Shown here piece by piece: positions 11,595 through 24,045 of a stretch of DNA of 64,000 nt; positions within the stretch are counted from its first letter, which is position 1, and each line of letters opens with the position of its first letter. Both the position numbers and the translations under genes were made by a program. The stretch comes from Argopecten irradians (lineage: Eukaryota; Mollusca; Bivalvia; Pectinida; Pectinidae), in the NCBI RefSeq assembly GCF_041381155.1, contig NC_091139.1:11393905-11457904 (forward strand), written 5' to 3'. The notes under the pieces were generated by a model. The model worked only from the letters and a program-made list of their open reading frames with translations. It made no database searches and was not told where the DNA came from.

Positions 11595-12590
11595 TTTATT
11601 TCGTGACACGTAAGCTGCAAGCTCTTTTTGCAGAAGAGAAAAAAGAATAATAAGACATTTTACAAAACGCTACAAAATTAAAACAACAAAAAGGTAGACC
11701 GAATATATGATGTACTAAACTAAATGTATAATTTGTTTATAATAGTAGTCCCGGTCTACGATCTAAGACAAGCACGTTTGTAATAGTGTAGAATACACCG
11801 ATAGTGTTCATGGACATTAGCACATCCCTCATTTGTGACGAGTTGACAAAGATATGGGAAACCCAACTCGCCCTATATGATCACAATAATACTGTAGTTA
11901 CAAAATTATTAATTTGTCATTTCGGTCCCTGATTCTGACGTCAACGCTTGAAGTTCTGTCCACATAAATGGTCCATTGTAGACTCGATCATAGAAACACA
12001 TTTGTAGATCTGGGTATATGTTCTGTTTCTATTTCTTCATCAAGGCAGAAGTCCAGGTTTCAGCTCTTGCACAACCTATTCTGTGATAACGTTGCGATAT
12101 TTGGTCATTTGTGAACTTCGATCATTTATACACGTTTGTATATCTGGATAAATGTTCTGTTTCTGAAAGTATACAAATTGAAACAACGATAAATAAATCA
12201 TATTGATTTCAAATTATTACATACTTTAATTCTACATATATATGGATGCACTGGTTTTAAATTCCTTTGGAAGACTTAGGGTCATTATGTAATACACTTT
12301 TTAATAGTATGAATTGTTTACAATATGTACTTCAAGCTGTTATATCGATTATTAATGTGTAAAAACCAAACTTTAATATTTGAATTTAATATTTAAACTT
12401 AAAATAATTAGAAATGAATGAAATCTTAATAATTACCTATTAGAATGTCAATGGGGAGTGACTTTCTCTTTAGGACCGTTCTAAGAAGTCGTCATCATAA
12501 CTATGGTGATGAATACCGCATCAAAATGACCTTCAGATTTCTGATACCTTCCTCACTGACGAAGTGTTTCTCATTCTATTCTTCATTATT
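11595..12590 (-). other. 3'UTR of gene 3 with a conserved intron
   Basis: On the minus strand the donor is at 12437|12436 (ctaatag|gtaatt) and the acceptor at 12163|12162 (actttcag|aaaca). Candidate AATAAA is at 11600-11595. The clearest form of the conserved stem-loop (CGAGTTG ... CAACTCG) lies at 11873-11837. The start of the third exon appears partly duplicated around 12000-12050. Confidence 0.6.
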
Positions 12591-13352
12591 TCAGTTAGTG
12601 TCAAAATCCAATATTTTCTCGAACACACTTACTAATTCTTCCGTGTTTGTATCCAGTGATTTAGACATGTCTTCGTTCGAATCAGAATAACCTGAATCGT
12701 CTGTACCAAAGACAGAACCATTTTCTTCATCAGAGGAAAATCTTTTGGACTCTTCTTCGTCCGTTTGATAAAAACTGTCTTCGCTTTCCATAATATATTT
12801 GTCCGTCTGCCCGTCCACTTCATATAAACTGTCCGTACTATCCAGGGACATCTGACAGAAGTTGTTGGCCTTCAGCTCCTCTTCCTTCTCGTTCAGGATC
12901 AGCATCTGTCTCATTAGACCGGCGTCTTGGTCCATCAGACCCACCTACAAGAACAAAATAACAATCATTTTGAAATATAGATAACTCATCCATGAAATGT
13001 TATCGTTGCTACATGTATTAATTAGCAATATCTTCGATGAAATTCCTGTCTTCAAATTGTGTCCCAACTTTAGAAAATAACAAACACACAATAAATGGCT
13101 CAAATGTTTGCTAAGAAATTGTTTAAACAATTTAAATAGAAATCCACTTACCATTTCCTCTCGAAGTCTCGTCAGAGCTGATCCAACAGCTGTTTGTGTA
13201 ACAACTGGAGTCACTGATCTTTTACATTCTTCTATAGACTCCATCCTTCTCAGATACACCCGCCGACAACAGTTGTTGATGTCTATTCCGTCCAGACATC
13301 CGTTTGTCTCCTCTATTTCAACTCCGACATCAATAAGCTTGGTCTGAACCAT
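12591..13352 (-). CDS. FAM89/LURAP-like small adaptor protein, gene 3
   Basis: On the minus strand the exons are 13352-13152 and 12944-12591 (donor atg|gtaagt, acceptor ttgtag|gtgggt, phase 0), giving 184 residues. The start MVQTKLIDVGV is the conserved one; upstream in-frame Met codons lie in the leader. The paralogue signatures CRRVYLRRMESIEECKRS, ALTRLREEM|VGLMDQDAGLMRQM and an acidic tail with DDSGYSDSNEDM are present. The segment after FCQM is three residues shorter than in genes 2 and 4. The second exon also has EEEELK where the others read KVEELK. Orientation is opposite to genes 1 and 2, so the array is an inverted repeat of genes. It looks intact. Confidence 0.8.
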
Positions 13353-13436
13353 GATGAAATAATGTCTAGTTGATAATGTCAACTTAATAATAGTGCTTCT
13401 GTGTAAATAATGAAATTCCAAGATGCTCTGACTTGT

Positions 13437-13445
13437 ATTTATATA
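13437..13445 (-). promoter_or_regulatory. TATA box of FAM89-like gene 3
   Basis: TATATAAAT on the minus strand, 93 nt before the start codon at 13352. Confidence 0.65.
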
Positions 13446-15100
13446 AAGTTAACCCCCCACCTATGTAATTAATATATATTGTGGTTGTTTGCGTTTGTCT
13501 ATTACTGGCATACGCTGACAATATAACAATAGCATTGACACTTATCTCTCTAGGGGAACCCGTCTGTGGGTTAATTGTGATTCCCATTGTTACAACGTCG
13601 TCATATAAGACAATAGCACTAGTTATATCTAGACCTCTTCGGAGTAATTAACAAATGAGAGTAAACTAAATATGGAAAAAACACCTAATTGAGTGTATTT
13701 TTGTAAGCAATCCTTTGTTTACAGTGTCAACGTTAATTGGAGTCAATTTATATGCTTGGGCTACGTCAGGTCCATTGCATAGATAAATATAACAAATTCC
13801 GACAACCTCTTCAGACATTCACCAATTTATTGATAGGGAAGTATAGCGTCAGTTCGGGTCATGAACTTTTGGTTCCATCTCTGTTACATCAAATTTCGCC
13901 GGCATTTGTGTTAAAGAATTGTTTATCTCGAAAATATCCAAAGATTGTAGCGTAAATATCACGTAATCAAGATTTTATAAAGTTATCGACGAACTGCTTT
14001 TGCAGGAATAATATCATCTTCATATTATTAGATGAGAAAAAAATTGTAGCAATGTCTATGCACATGTATAATACAAAGCTATAATAAAATGTCTTGTATA
14101 AATATATGTGAATATTGTTGATGTTTTTATGTTCTGTATTTTACATATTTTTCTTATTGCTGGATATTTAGATATGCTTTGGTTATAACGGAACAACTAT
14201 AAGGATAGTTGATAGACTTAAAAAGTAAAATATCTGTAAAATGTTTCATTGATCATACTTCACTGAAATTAAGCATATGACTTTTGGTCATTGTTGCAAA
14301 CTTACTGGAATATAAAGATTCATTATACTATATTGAAATGAATGTAGAGCGTATGGCTTTTGTCTCTTCAAAATTTTCCAACGTGATATTGTCATGAATG
14401 AAATGTTATGTAGGTGCTACCCCATAAGGAGCTGAGACACATTGGTTAGCAATGTTGGATGAATGGGTAACCATCCATTCACATCAGCGCTTCAGAAATA
14501 TCTAGCATTCCTTAGTATGACACACATTGACAATGTGACAGATCTCAGCACAGGACCAAGAAACAATGTATGAAAATGTTAAAGATAAGATAATAACAAC
14601 ATTGTCTTAACATTAACACTTGTGATTCACACCATGTATGTGTAATAAATTCACAAATTAAACAAACAAAATTTTATTATATTAATTAAAGCATCAGAGG
14701 CAATGTTCCAATGCCACAAGGACTTCAAAGTAATATTTAAGAACCAACAATTCAGCGGTATATACTCGAATCTAAATGTATACCTGATGTCAATATGTTT
14801 TCATAATGAACACACAACCAATGGCGATGTTTTATATTTCTACCAGGTGTGAAATGACAGGTACTGTCGGTACCTACATACGTAGACAATGCCTTACACG
14901 AGGTTAAATTATCTCCCTAATTATTAGCATGATTAGTATCAAGTCAAGAGAACAATAGTTTGACACCTCAAACAATCTCTGGGGGTCGTAATCACCTGCA
15001 GTTGTAGGACTTATTGACAGGTCGTTACTGTGCCACATCTGATGCCATAAAATAGTACACATCTCTGTGACCTTATTAAATTAAGCTGATAATAAAAGCA
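13446..15100 (-). promoter_or_regulatory. Upstream region of FAM89-like gene 3
   Basis: On the minus strand this carries the proximal block TTAACCCACAGACGGGT (13574-13558) and a TGACGTT-type motif near 13590-13600. The distal block with GGTACCGACAGTACC is at 14887-14843 and the tgacacctcaaacaatc block at about 14960-15000. It contains no recognised gene. Short open frames here (for example 13737-13955) resemble nothing I know. Confidence 0.55.
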
Positions 15101-16242
15101 AATCAAATGTATTCCGGATTACGCGAGAAATAAGTAGTATTTCATATTTTACCATTTTCTGTGATATAAAACGTGTATTTCCCTGCAAGGGTTAGAAATT
15201 GGCCTTCATGGGGTATTCCGAGCCTACGAGGGTCCTAATCGCCTACCTTTGTAATTTCGATTGACATGGGGCTTCCATGTTCACACTTGAATGACAATAA
15301 ATTATGCGCATCTTCATAATTTGGTTATGACGTAGTCTCGACATGCATTCATTATATTTGTTTATCTAAAACAATTCATGTATATTTTTACGTAACTCTA
15401 CCAGATGGAAACGAGATTATATACGTTTACAAGCTATTAACATGTTTGCTGTTAACAGTGGTTAATAAATTCAATAAAGCACACGTAACATGCACAACAC
15501 AATTGTCTTTGAATCATTTACCACTTAATATAATACTGCCATTTTAAGTGGCGTCATTCGTTTGATTGAAAGATTCAGACCAATATTGTAAGACATTTTT
15601 TTCCTCTTGTGATAACAATTTGCGTATTTTGAGTATGATTCTAGTTCAGAATAGTTAATCGTCGCAAAAATGATTCACTTACATCGCGTAATTAAATTAA
15701 AATTAAAAATTTGTGAGAGATGAAAAAAACAAATTGAGGTCAATGTTGGTTTCCAGTACAATTATCTCGACTGAAATTTTCTTTTAAAATCTGCCAGGGT
15801 TCGGATATTTAACAAAACACTACAAGGCTATACAAGTCATGCTAATTCATTGGAAAATTGCAATTTTGCACAAGATATATTTTATGAATTTCTTTAATTA
15901 ATGTTGAGCATTTATTCGCAGTTCAACTTTTAACATTTTATATCAACAAAATTATGTTTTGGTGGATCATTTTTAATATCGAGTTCTCTTTATTACAATA
16001 AATTTTGCATCCTTTGAATTTTGGAGAAAAAATAACAAACAATGCTGAACGCTTAACACTGCGACTACGATCAATACTGTCATTTTTTCAGGTCAAGTTT
16101 TCCTTATTTCAAGCATCGACACATAATAGTAAGTCCGAGTTTCATCCAGGAACAACAGAGTCTGATATAACATCCTGATCACTAGTCCAATGTAGCTTTC
16201 CATTATTTACACATGTTGTAGATCTGACTTGGTCTCCAGTTT
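15101..16242 (-). other. 3' flank and third exon of gene 4; otherwise unassigned
   Basis: The predicted non-coding third exon of gene 4 starts at 16242 (minus strand). AATAAA at 15994-15989 is a candidate poly(A) signal. I see nothing recognisable between 15101 and 15980. Confidence 0.4.
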
Positions 16243-16717
16243 CTGAAAATATATAAATTGAAAAATAATGGTTAAATGATCATCATGAAGTTAACATTTA
16301 GATGCACTGGTATCGAAATCTTCGATAAGAATGTACGAATCTTCGTAAAGATTTCGATATAATATTTAATATCATATTTATTTATTTTATCTCAGCAAAT
16401 ATTGCACAAAGCAAATTGATTTGGCATCAGACAAAACCTATTTTAGACATCTCTAAAACGTTTTATAAGTTAAGCTATTAAATCAATGATTACAAAAGTC
16501 AAACACTTCAGTTAAATCGGAATTTTATTCTTCTATAATTACCTGTGAATCTGTGCTTAAGGTGACCCTCTGTAACCAGGAGTACTATACGACGTCAGTG
16601 TGATCTTCAGATCTTTACTATAACCAGGATGTTTATGTCCATCAAGGTCTATCATCAAGTGATTTCCCAATAGTAGCATCAGTGACGATGAGTTTCTCTG
16701 AATCTCAAACTTTTGTT

Positions 16718-17454
16718 TCAGTCAATGTCGAAATCCAACAATTTCTCGTATACATCCACTAATTCTTTGGTATCAGCCCTGTCCAGTGATTTCGAAATAG
16801 TGTTGGGCATGTCCTCATCCGCATCAGAATAACCAGAGTCATCTGTACACAATGAAAGTTCCTCTGACTCTTCTTCGTCCGTTTGATAGAGACTGTCTTC
16901 ACTTTCCATACAATATTTTCCCGTCTGTCCTTCTACTTCATATAAACTATTCGTACTATCCAGGGATTCCTTGCTCATCTGACAGAAATTGTTGGTCTTC
17001 AGCTCCTCTACCTTCTCATTCAGGATTAACATCTGTCTCATCAGACCAGCGTCTTGATCCATCAGACCCACCTGCAAAGACATAGAAATAACCCCATATT
17101 ATTCATTTTTTTCAACAACAAATTCATTTATATCTCTATGGTTGTAAAGTTGGTTCAAGTATAATTTATGTTTAACTAATTAAAAATAGAAATAATTTAA
17201 TTACAATGAAATCAAAAGTGTTTTGCCTAAAAATGACTTTGTATGTAATTAACTCACTATATCCTTACCATTTCTTCTCGAAGTCTCGTCAGAGCTGATC
17301 CAATAGTTTTTTGCGTATCAGTAACAACTGGTGTCATTGAACTTTTACATTTTTCTATTGACTCCATCCTCCTCAGATACACCCGCCGACAACTGTTGTT
17401 GATATCGATTCCATCCAAACTAACTTCAGCATCTACAGGCTTGGTCTGAACCAT
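16718..17454 (-). CDS. FAM89/LURAP-like small adaptor protein, gene 4
   Basis: On the minus strand the exons are 17454-17269 and 17071-16718 (donor atg|gtaagg, acceptor tttgcag|gtgggt, phase 0), giving 179 residues. It starts MVQTKPVDAEV and lacks about five residues of the NIEGQNG stretch seen in genes 1 and 2. The acidic tail is shortened at the SSDEENG region (EESEELSLCTDDSGYSD) and ends FEKLLDFD-like as YEKLLDFDID. A 3'UTR intron is predicted (donor 16543|16542, acceptor 16243|16242). All splice sites and the frame are intact. It is probably a functional paralogue. Confidence 0.8.
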
Positions 17455-17530
17455 GATGAAAGAAAGTTTGTTACGTTAAATTACTTGTACCGCTTCTGTG
17501 TGAATAATGAAATTTTACAGATGCTCTTGT

Positions 17531-17539
17531 ATTTATATA
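17531..17539 (-). promoter_or_regulatory. TATA box of FAM89-like gene 4
   Basis: TATATAAAT on the minus strand, 85 nt before the start codon at 17454. The proximal block TTAACCCACAGACGGGT follows upstream at 17657-17641. Confidence 0.65.
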
Positions 17540-17816
17540 CTGTTAAACCCCCACCTAAGTAATTTATTAGTATTACGGTTGTCTATTTCTGACATACACT
17601 GACAATATAACAAAAGCTATGCCTATTATCTATGTAGGGGACCCGTCTGTGGGTTAATTGTTATTCCAATTGTTAAAACATTATCATGTAAAACACAAGC
17701 TCTTGTGATAATTAGACCTCCTCGTCGAAATTAACAAGTGAGAGTACATATATTTCATAAAGTACAAATATTTTGTATTATTTTTGAAGCCATTTCAATG
17801 ATTTCTATATATATAT

Positions 17817-18000
17817 TTCGTCTTTGCATATTACAGAGTTAGCTCCCTTGCGGGTAGGTATCGATTGTTCCGTCATTATTTTGTGAGCGCAATTCACGTC
17901 ATTTTCTCCGAAAAGTATGACGTTACGCTCGAAAACACATGACGTCAAAATCAATATCTACCCGCAAGAGCAGATAACTCTGTAATATGCAAATACGGAA
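17817..18000. mobile_element. Palindromic MITE-like element, family A
   Basis: The arms ttgcatattacagagtta (left, about 17823) and taactctgtaatatgcaa (right, about 17976) are inverted repeats. The similarity continues inward through the gcgggtaggtat / atctacccgc segments. Total length is about 184 bp with no coding potential. Related copies lie at about 40463-40642 and 41089-41230. Confidence 0.7.
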
Positions 18001-18001
18001 T

Positions 18002-18372
18002 AGGATCTCACATGAGTGATCATTTCATATGAGATTATATGAAACGAGTCTAAGATTTTTTTTTATTTTTGCGAGCCTTGACGAGCAAAAATTAAAACTT
18101 CGAGACGAGTTTCATAAAATCTCAAATGAAATGAACACAAATATAAGATACATTTTATCAGATACCTACAAATACCTACATGCATGACCCGCCGTCCTCG
18201 TAATCTTGACGTCACGTCATTTTTCCTGACGTCGTTTTATTGCTTCTGTCTGACGTCACAATCGATTCAGCCAATGAAAATCTCTCCAGGTCATATTATA
18301 CTAGTGACATATGCAAAAGTATAACAAGAACGAAATCACTGGATATCAGGCGGGTTATGTGATAAAATATAA
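18002..18372. repeat. Dispersed repeat family B, long copy
   Basis: It starts with an inverted pair (catttcatatgagattatat ... ataaaatctcaaatgaaatg) and runs on through tgacgtcacgtcatttttcc to a ggatatcaggcgggtt end. The same order occurs at 31676-31960, and inverted at 54893-55190. Partial copies are at 22300-22450 and 47286-47345. No coding potential was seen; it is a probable non-autonomous element. Confidence 0.65.
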
Positions 18373-18884
18373 AGCATGTGAATGCTCTCCACAAAATGAC
18401 TCTTCCAACTATCATGATAGTGTTATGTGCAAATTCCATAATTAATTGCCTATGTTGTAATATTGATATTCAGAAAGTTGTTGTAAATTATGAATTTAAG
18501 CTATTGTATAGAGACATTTAGACTACATATTGTGGCGCAAACTTGATTTTAGCAAATAAACGAAATGATGAATCAATGAAAAAACACAAACTCTTGGGAG
18601 TGTACGTATATTTGTTGTATAGTCCAGTTTTTTTTTATTTCAAATTACAGGGGATGTGCATAAGAAAAAATAATTGATTCACTTGTTAATTGAAAAATGA
18701 TTTTAATCAATGTGCAGGAGGAATGTACTGGATATGTGAACGCATATGGATTCTGAATGCAGTTTAATACCAGGTTAACCGAATATATTAGCATCCCTTT
18801 GTATCATTCAATGTGACGATTTGCCACATTTAAAGCATTTTGCCGACTGCAATGAAAGGATATAATTACTGACATTATTTTTAT

Positions 18885-19350
18885 CGGGTACGTGTGTAAA
18901 AAATAGCAGATTTGGTGTTTCATTTCCATTTGTGCATAAAGCACTACATCATCACGATAAAATCTTGACACATCTACTTTATATAGCAGAATGACGTCAA
19001 TTGTCCATTATGAGACATGCATCTACATAACTGCATATGAATTATTGAGCTACTTGAATGGTTAAGTGGTAGTTTGTTTGATTCAACGTCCTATAAACTA
19101 TACAATTGTTGTATTTTTAAAAATAATACTTGACACGTGATCTACCTGGCACGTGGGTCTAGATTGCAGTTTTGGTGTTCCATTTGCATATTTTGTGAAT
19201 GAAAATTAAAATCAAATCTAAATTAAATCTTGACGCAACCGCTTTATATAGCAGAATGACAACAAGCGTCCATTGTGATACATACAGCTATATACATTGC
19301 ATATGATATTTTAGCCTTGGGCGTATTTGGTTGGTTCGACGTCCTGTTAC
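18885..19350. repeat. Imperfect direct duplication of about 250 bp
   Basis: The halves at about 18885-19100 and 19135-19350 share gcagatttggtgttt/gcagttttggtgttc, then ctttatatagcagaatgac, then attcaacgtcct/gttcgacgtcct. No gene is present. The tttgattcaacgtcc end resembles a common molluscan repeat, but I cannot name it. Confidence 0.55.
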
Positions 19351-21053
19351 AATAGGGATTTTATCAGGCCTGGATTTCTCGAAAACTGACTTAATGCAAA
19401 TTTTTTTAATATAAGTTATATAAGGAGAAAAAAACCTTGGTTTTGACTTAAGTCTGTAGTTTTTTATCTCGAGAATTCCAGACCAGATATAGAGGATTTG
19501 TTGCAATAAGTTAGGATGTCTTACAAATAACACGACCACATGTCAGTGTTTTCGTTACATTTATATATCTATTTTGTGATTAAACATATCTAAATCTTGA
19601 TTTAATTACAATATTTATTTACAATATTAGCTTAAAATTATCATAAATGGTAGGAGTGGTGCAATATTATTGAATGTTTCGACATCTTCTTTATCCAAAT
19701 TCAAACATCGAAAAGTTAAGATTTATTATTTTTCCACTTATCTAAAAGCATGAAACTATAACCGACTAATAATAAAAATGATAACTTTCTCTCTAGAGCA
19801 AGAGACACAAGAACAAAAAAACATGAACATATGAATTATATTCAGAGTTTCCTGCCTCATGAACGTTTTGAAAATCGTCAGGAACGCTGCATGATAAAAC
19901 TTATTAAAGTCATTTGTTTGAATTGCGTAAAGACGACTGACGATGCAACAGCAAGCTACGCTTAGAAGGATAAATTAATTTTGAGTTTATAACACAAATA
20001 TTTTAGCTCATATGATTTATCATTTGATTTCCATTCATTTTTGAAAAAAAAAATCCCATATGAACATAAATGAATCTGAATCTGAAACGTTCCTTACGTT
20101 ACGATGCAAAATCAAGTCAATAAAGGGATCTACATTCATTACTATTTGATCAAATGTATTAAAAGAATAAGTAATCTTTACAAACTGACAAAAGTGTCCC
20201 TTTGATCTTGGTTCACTTTGTGTAGGCTAAACTGGGTATATATTTGTGAAGAGTACCAATAGCGTACATGTATGGGGTATCTGTCAACTTCGTGTGGTAT
20301 GCCAATAGATTTCTGTGCCTCCGCAGGGAAGACAATAACCCTCCTGATGTTAATTATATCACAAATAATTATCTTGATTAACGCCAAGTCAAGATAACAA
20401 TAGCTCTGTCACCTCCAATAATCTCCGTGTGCTCTATATATGAAAATTTTAGCCCCATGTAAATAAATAAAACAGTTCAATTGTTGTATTCTTCTACATC
20501 ATTTTTAACTGACAATGGCTGACACTTACGAAAAGATTTACCCTTTTGTGAACCCATCAGAAGTATAACATGTGCTTACTTCCTATTTTAATATACGCAT
20601 TACATATATTTTAATTCATTTCCTACGTTATATTAAGGTTACAATTGTTCTAGGCAAATGTAAACCAGTAACAGAAAACAAATAAGGTTTGTTTCACTAA
20701 TTATAATTAAAAATAAAAATTAATGATAAAGGAATAATGGATGAAGGAAATTAAACTCACATCTCGTGAGCATTTCGTGAACAAAAAGCAAAACCTCTGC
20801 TTAGAACCAGAATTTGATTTCCCCCTTGGACGTTATTTTGATAAAAGCTTTATTTATTTTGATTCTTAATCGTATACTAATGTTAACAGGAGCGATATTT
20901 GGATCACGAGATTACGAAACGCATGTCCAAGATGACCTAGATGTCCGACGAAGTGTAACTACGGGGTGATGTTTGTAAACAAGTCTCACTTACTTTATTC
21001 GGCCTTCCCGTAATTTGATTCCATAAAATACGTCATCATGTCTCAAGATCAAG
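19351..21053. other. Intergenic, between the starts of genes 4 and 5
   Basis: There is no gene. Around 20383-20440 a fragment of the distal upstream block (aagtcaagataacaatagc ... cacctccaataatc) is recognisable in the orientation expected for gene 4. The rest shows no structure I can support. Confidence 0.4.
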
Positions 21054-21060
21054 TATAAAT
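21054..21060 (+). promoter_or_regulatory. TATA box of FAM89-like gene 5
   Basis: TATAAAT lies 75 nt before the start codon at 21129, a spacing like that of the other cluster members. Confidence 0.55.
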
Positions 21061-21128
21061 TAATTATCTCTTGTTAAAGTATCATACACACTTTCAAACA
21101 ATCGAACAAGCCCCATCCAAAGGAAGAG

Positions 21129-23029
21129 ATGGAAGAACAGTACATGAGAAGATCTGTTTCTATGGACAGTCTTATGAGCGATTCTGACAATGAATTATGG
21201 AACCTTTACATGTGTTTTTATCTCAAGAGAATAGCCACAAGAGATAAGATCTTGAACCCTATGCCGGACAATCAAAGGAAATCAGGGAACATCAATACAA
21301 CGGTTCTGGACACAGCTATGGTCAAGCTCAGAAAGGAAATGGTAAGTCACAAATCCACGTGTTATATTTTACACAATCATTATATAAAGGTGTAGTAAGT
21401 TCCTCATCATTACCATGCATTTCGACATACGTTGACAATGTCATTAATAAAATCATTTGTTGATATGGTTTTATTTTAATAAAATTAGCCTTTATTTTTT
21501 ATCATTAGATGTTAATAAAACTAACCAAAATTCAAATACATTCTTCAATTGACTCGTATCGAAAGATCGTATCTCAAATTCATTAATTCATTAAAACTGT
21601 AGTTTCGTTTCTCAAGATTCAATATATTAACGTTGTATAAAGAAACTTCAAACTTAATCCGGTATGTTACTTGTATTCGTACTTTGGTACCAAATCGTAA
21701 AAAAAAAACCACGAATCGTAAACTTTCAACGAAAATTGACGTTTGATATTAAAATTGAAACATTACTGAGTACTATTTACGCCAAAATAAAGTTTCTAGA
21801 CTTTACAGAAAATTTTATCGCGTTATTTAGATTCCTTATTCATAATAAAAGATTCGAATAACTAGATCCCCACTCCATAAAAACACGAGGTGATGACTAA
21901 TACTCCTACACGACAGTTTGCATAAAAAAATAATGTTAATTTGACCTAGAATTTAACCCGCCATCGCGAAGAGGAAGAATGGCACCTGGAGAATGCTGTT
22001 GTTGACTATGATAAATATGTTATCTGATGACAATGTCTCAGATAACTAGGATACGAGACATCGCCATCCCATTAAAAGGCTTAAATGACAACACCCCTTC
22101 TATTGTCGGTGCTAGAGAATGTTGTCAACAACTTTTTTCGGTCAAACTTTCAAAACATTGAAAACTTCGTAAACAACTTGATTCAATGATAGTGTAATTT
22201 TTCGAATTTTCAAACCCAAATATATCCTATAAGCTATGCCATAGGCCATACCTAATACTAATAAATATATGTATATTTATAAATATGTAAACTTAAATAA
22301 GTGTTCTGTTCATATGAGATCTTATGAAATAAGTTTGTCTTTGTATGAGGCTTGGGGAGAAGAAAACTTTCGGGATGAGTTTTAAAGAATTTTATATAAA
22401 ATAAACTCAAGTTTGTGATTCAAAAATTTAAGGACATCGTGACAGAAAGGCGAGCTCGGCTGGATTCTTCGAAATGTTTTTGGTGTCACGACATCCTCAA
22501 ATCCTGGAATCACTCCAAGTCATAGCGTCACAATGAATTTCCTGTCAAAGAAAGCTAGGCGGATTATTTGACAGAGAGACTGAAGATCAATAATGTATAC
22601 CAGAAAATTATTATTTTATGTACCTAGTGTTGCTTTTATAGTACATTATTCTTCAGACTCTGTGTTGTTTATTTGCAGGCAGCAGTGGTAGACAATGACA
22701 TTGCCCTGAGTAAACAGCTCCTGGTCCTTCACGAGACAATTGAAAGTCTGATCACTGATGACCACTGTGACTCATGCGGAAGTGATAGCACGTGCCAACT
22801 CACGAAATTATGCGATTCTTGTTCTATTAACCAAAGTGTCTCAGGAAATTCTAACAAAAACGTAAATGTAAGCGAACTCGTTAAGTGCTGCACGAAAGAC
22901 TTGAGTGATGCTGACGGGCATTCCCCTGTGCAACAAATCAAAATGAGAAACCTAAGTGGACATCAGAAACAAAACTCAAATGATTCTGGCTTCTGTTGTG
23001 TTTTCCAGGACCTGGAAGTGACGATTTAG
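21129..23029 (+). CDS. Diverged FAM89/LURAP-like protein, gene 5
   Basis: The exons are 21129-21341 and 22679-23029, around a 1.34-kb phase-0 intron (aaatg|gtaagt ... tttgcag|gcagca), giving 187 residues. The junction lies at the same place as in the four paralogues: AMVKLRKEM|AAVVDNDIALSKQ, then LLVLHETIESLI. The first exon has SMDSLMSDSDNELWNLY and LKRIATRDKIL, comparable to the RVYxxR segment of FAM89 proteins. The C-terminal half differs from genes 1-4. It is cysteine-rich (CDSCGSDSTCQLTKLCDSC) rather than strongly acidic, and ends GFCCVFQDLEVTI. The last residues could serve as a hydrophobic PDZ-type tail, which is speculative. AATAAA near 23153 is a candidate poly(A) signal. It may represent the older, single-copy relative. 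Confidence 0.7.
21342..22678 (+). other. Intron 1 of gene 5
   Basis: The intron carries a partial family B repeat at about 22300-22450 (catatgagatcttatgaaat). Otherwise it is AT-rich with no recognised content. Confidence 0.5.
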
Positions 23030-23428
23030 TGATATTATATTCGGGATGCAGATAACATTGTCATTTTTATATCTTAATAATATTTATTACGATACGATAT
23101 CAGTAAACTGCATGTTCTGTACATATGTTTGTTTTTGTTACGGATGTTAAGAATAAATATGTAACTATCATAAAATGATAAAATGTGTTTCTTTTCCTTT
23201 TCATTCAACTGACCAATCACCAGGCAGTATCCATAGCCACGCCTCGTGCTCACCACCGCACGTGTTTCTATTTATTGTCGAATCAAACGTCATAGCATAC
23301 ACATAATATGATACAAAGTCATATTCACGTGCTGTAGCCTGGTGGTGTGATTGACGATTGGTGATTCGTCAATTAATAATAATTTTACAAACAAGTCATA
23401 TTTATCTATTACAGATTTGTTTTCGTTT

Positions 23429-23628
23429 TAGATGAGCATTGTTACAACCTACTTTCAAAAAATAACGCACGTTGAAAATTATTTCAAAAATACGTTAAAT
23501 ATGGTAGAGATGTAATGCTCTTTGAAAGCAATTCTTAAACTGCGTTGATTTGCACCATATCTAACACACTTTGATATACTTTTCCAAAGTGCGGTATTTT
23601 TTAAAGTGGGTTGTGACAGAGCATCTGT
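23429..23628. mobile_element. Near-perfect palindromic element of about 200 bp
   Basis: The left arm gatgagcattgttacaacc at 23431 and the right arm ggttgtgacagagcatctg ending near 23627 are inverted repeats. Pairing continues inward through ctttcaaaaaataacgcac / gtgcggtattttttaaag. The centre (aatatggtagagat / caccatatcta) also pairs. No coding potential was seen, and the structure is MITE-like. Confidence 0.7.
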
Positions 23629-24045
23629 TTATAACCATGTCATAATTAAATAATGTTTAGATTATAGAATACCTGAAATGTATCTAAGGGGCGCGCGACG
23701 TTCAGTATGGTAATATGACCCATAACCTTTCAAACAATTGTTTGCATAAGACGGTATAAACAATAAAAATATCAAAGACGGAATTCGGAAGATAACGTTA
23801 AACCACATAGTAGGTCTTTTGTTTTTCTTTAAGCATGGGGACTATAGGAATATAGGCATTTGAAAATTGATGAAGTCATATGTCGATACCACCAACATCA
23901 AAGCAGTTATATGTAAAAACAATCGTTGGAATCCCAAATGGCATGAAAACGATTAAAGAATAGGTTGTTGTTTAACAGCATTGATTGAATCATTAAAGAC
24001 AATGTCATATTAATGGGTCGGTTATCTTCAAACGTTTAGTTTATT

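Noticed and set aside
17816-18370. Possible regulatory region with many TGACGTCA-like sites
   Set aside because: These sites lie inside repeat families A and B, which recur elsewhere, so they reflect element sequence and not a gene's promoter.
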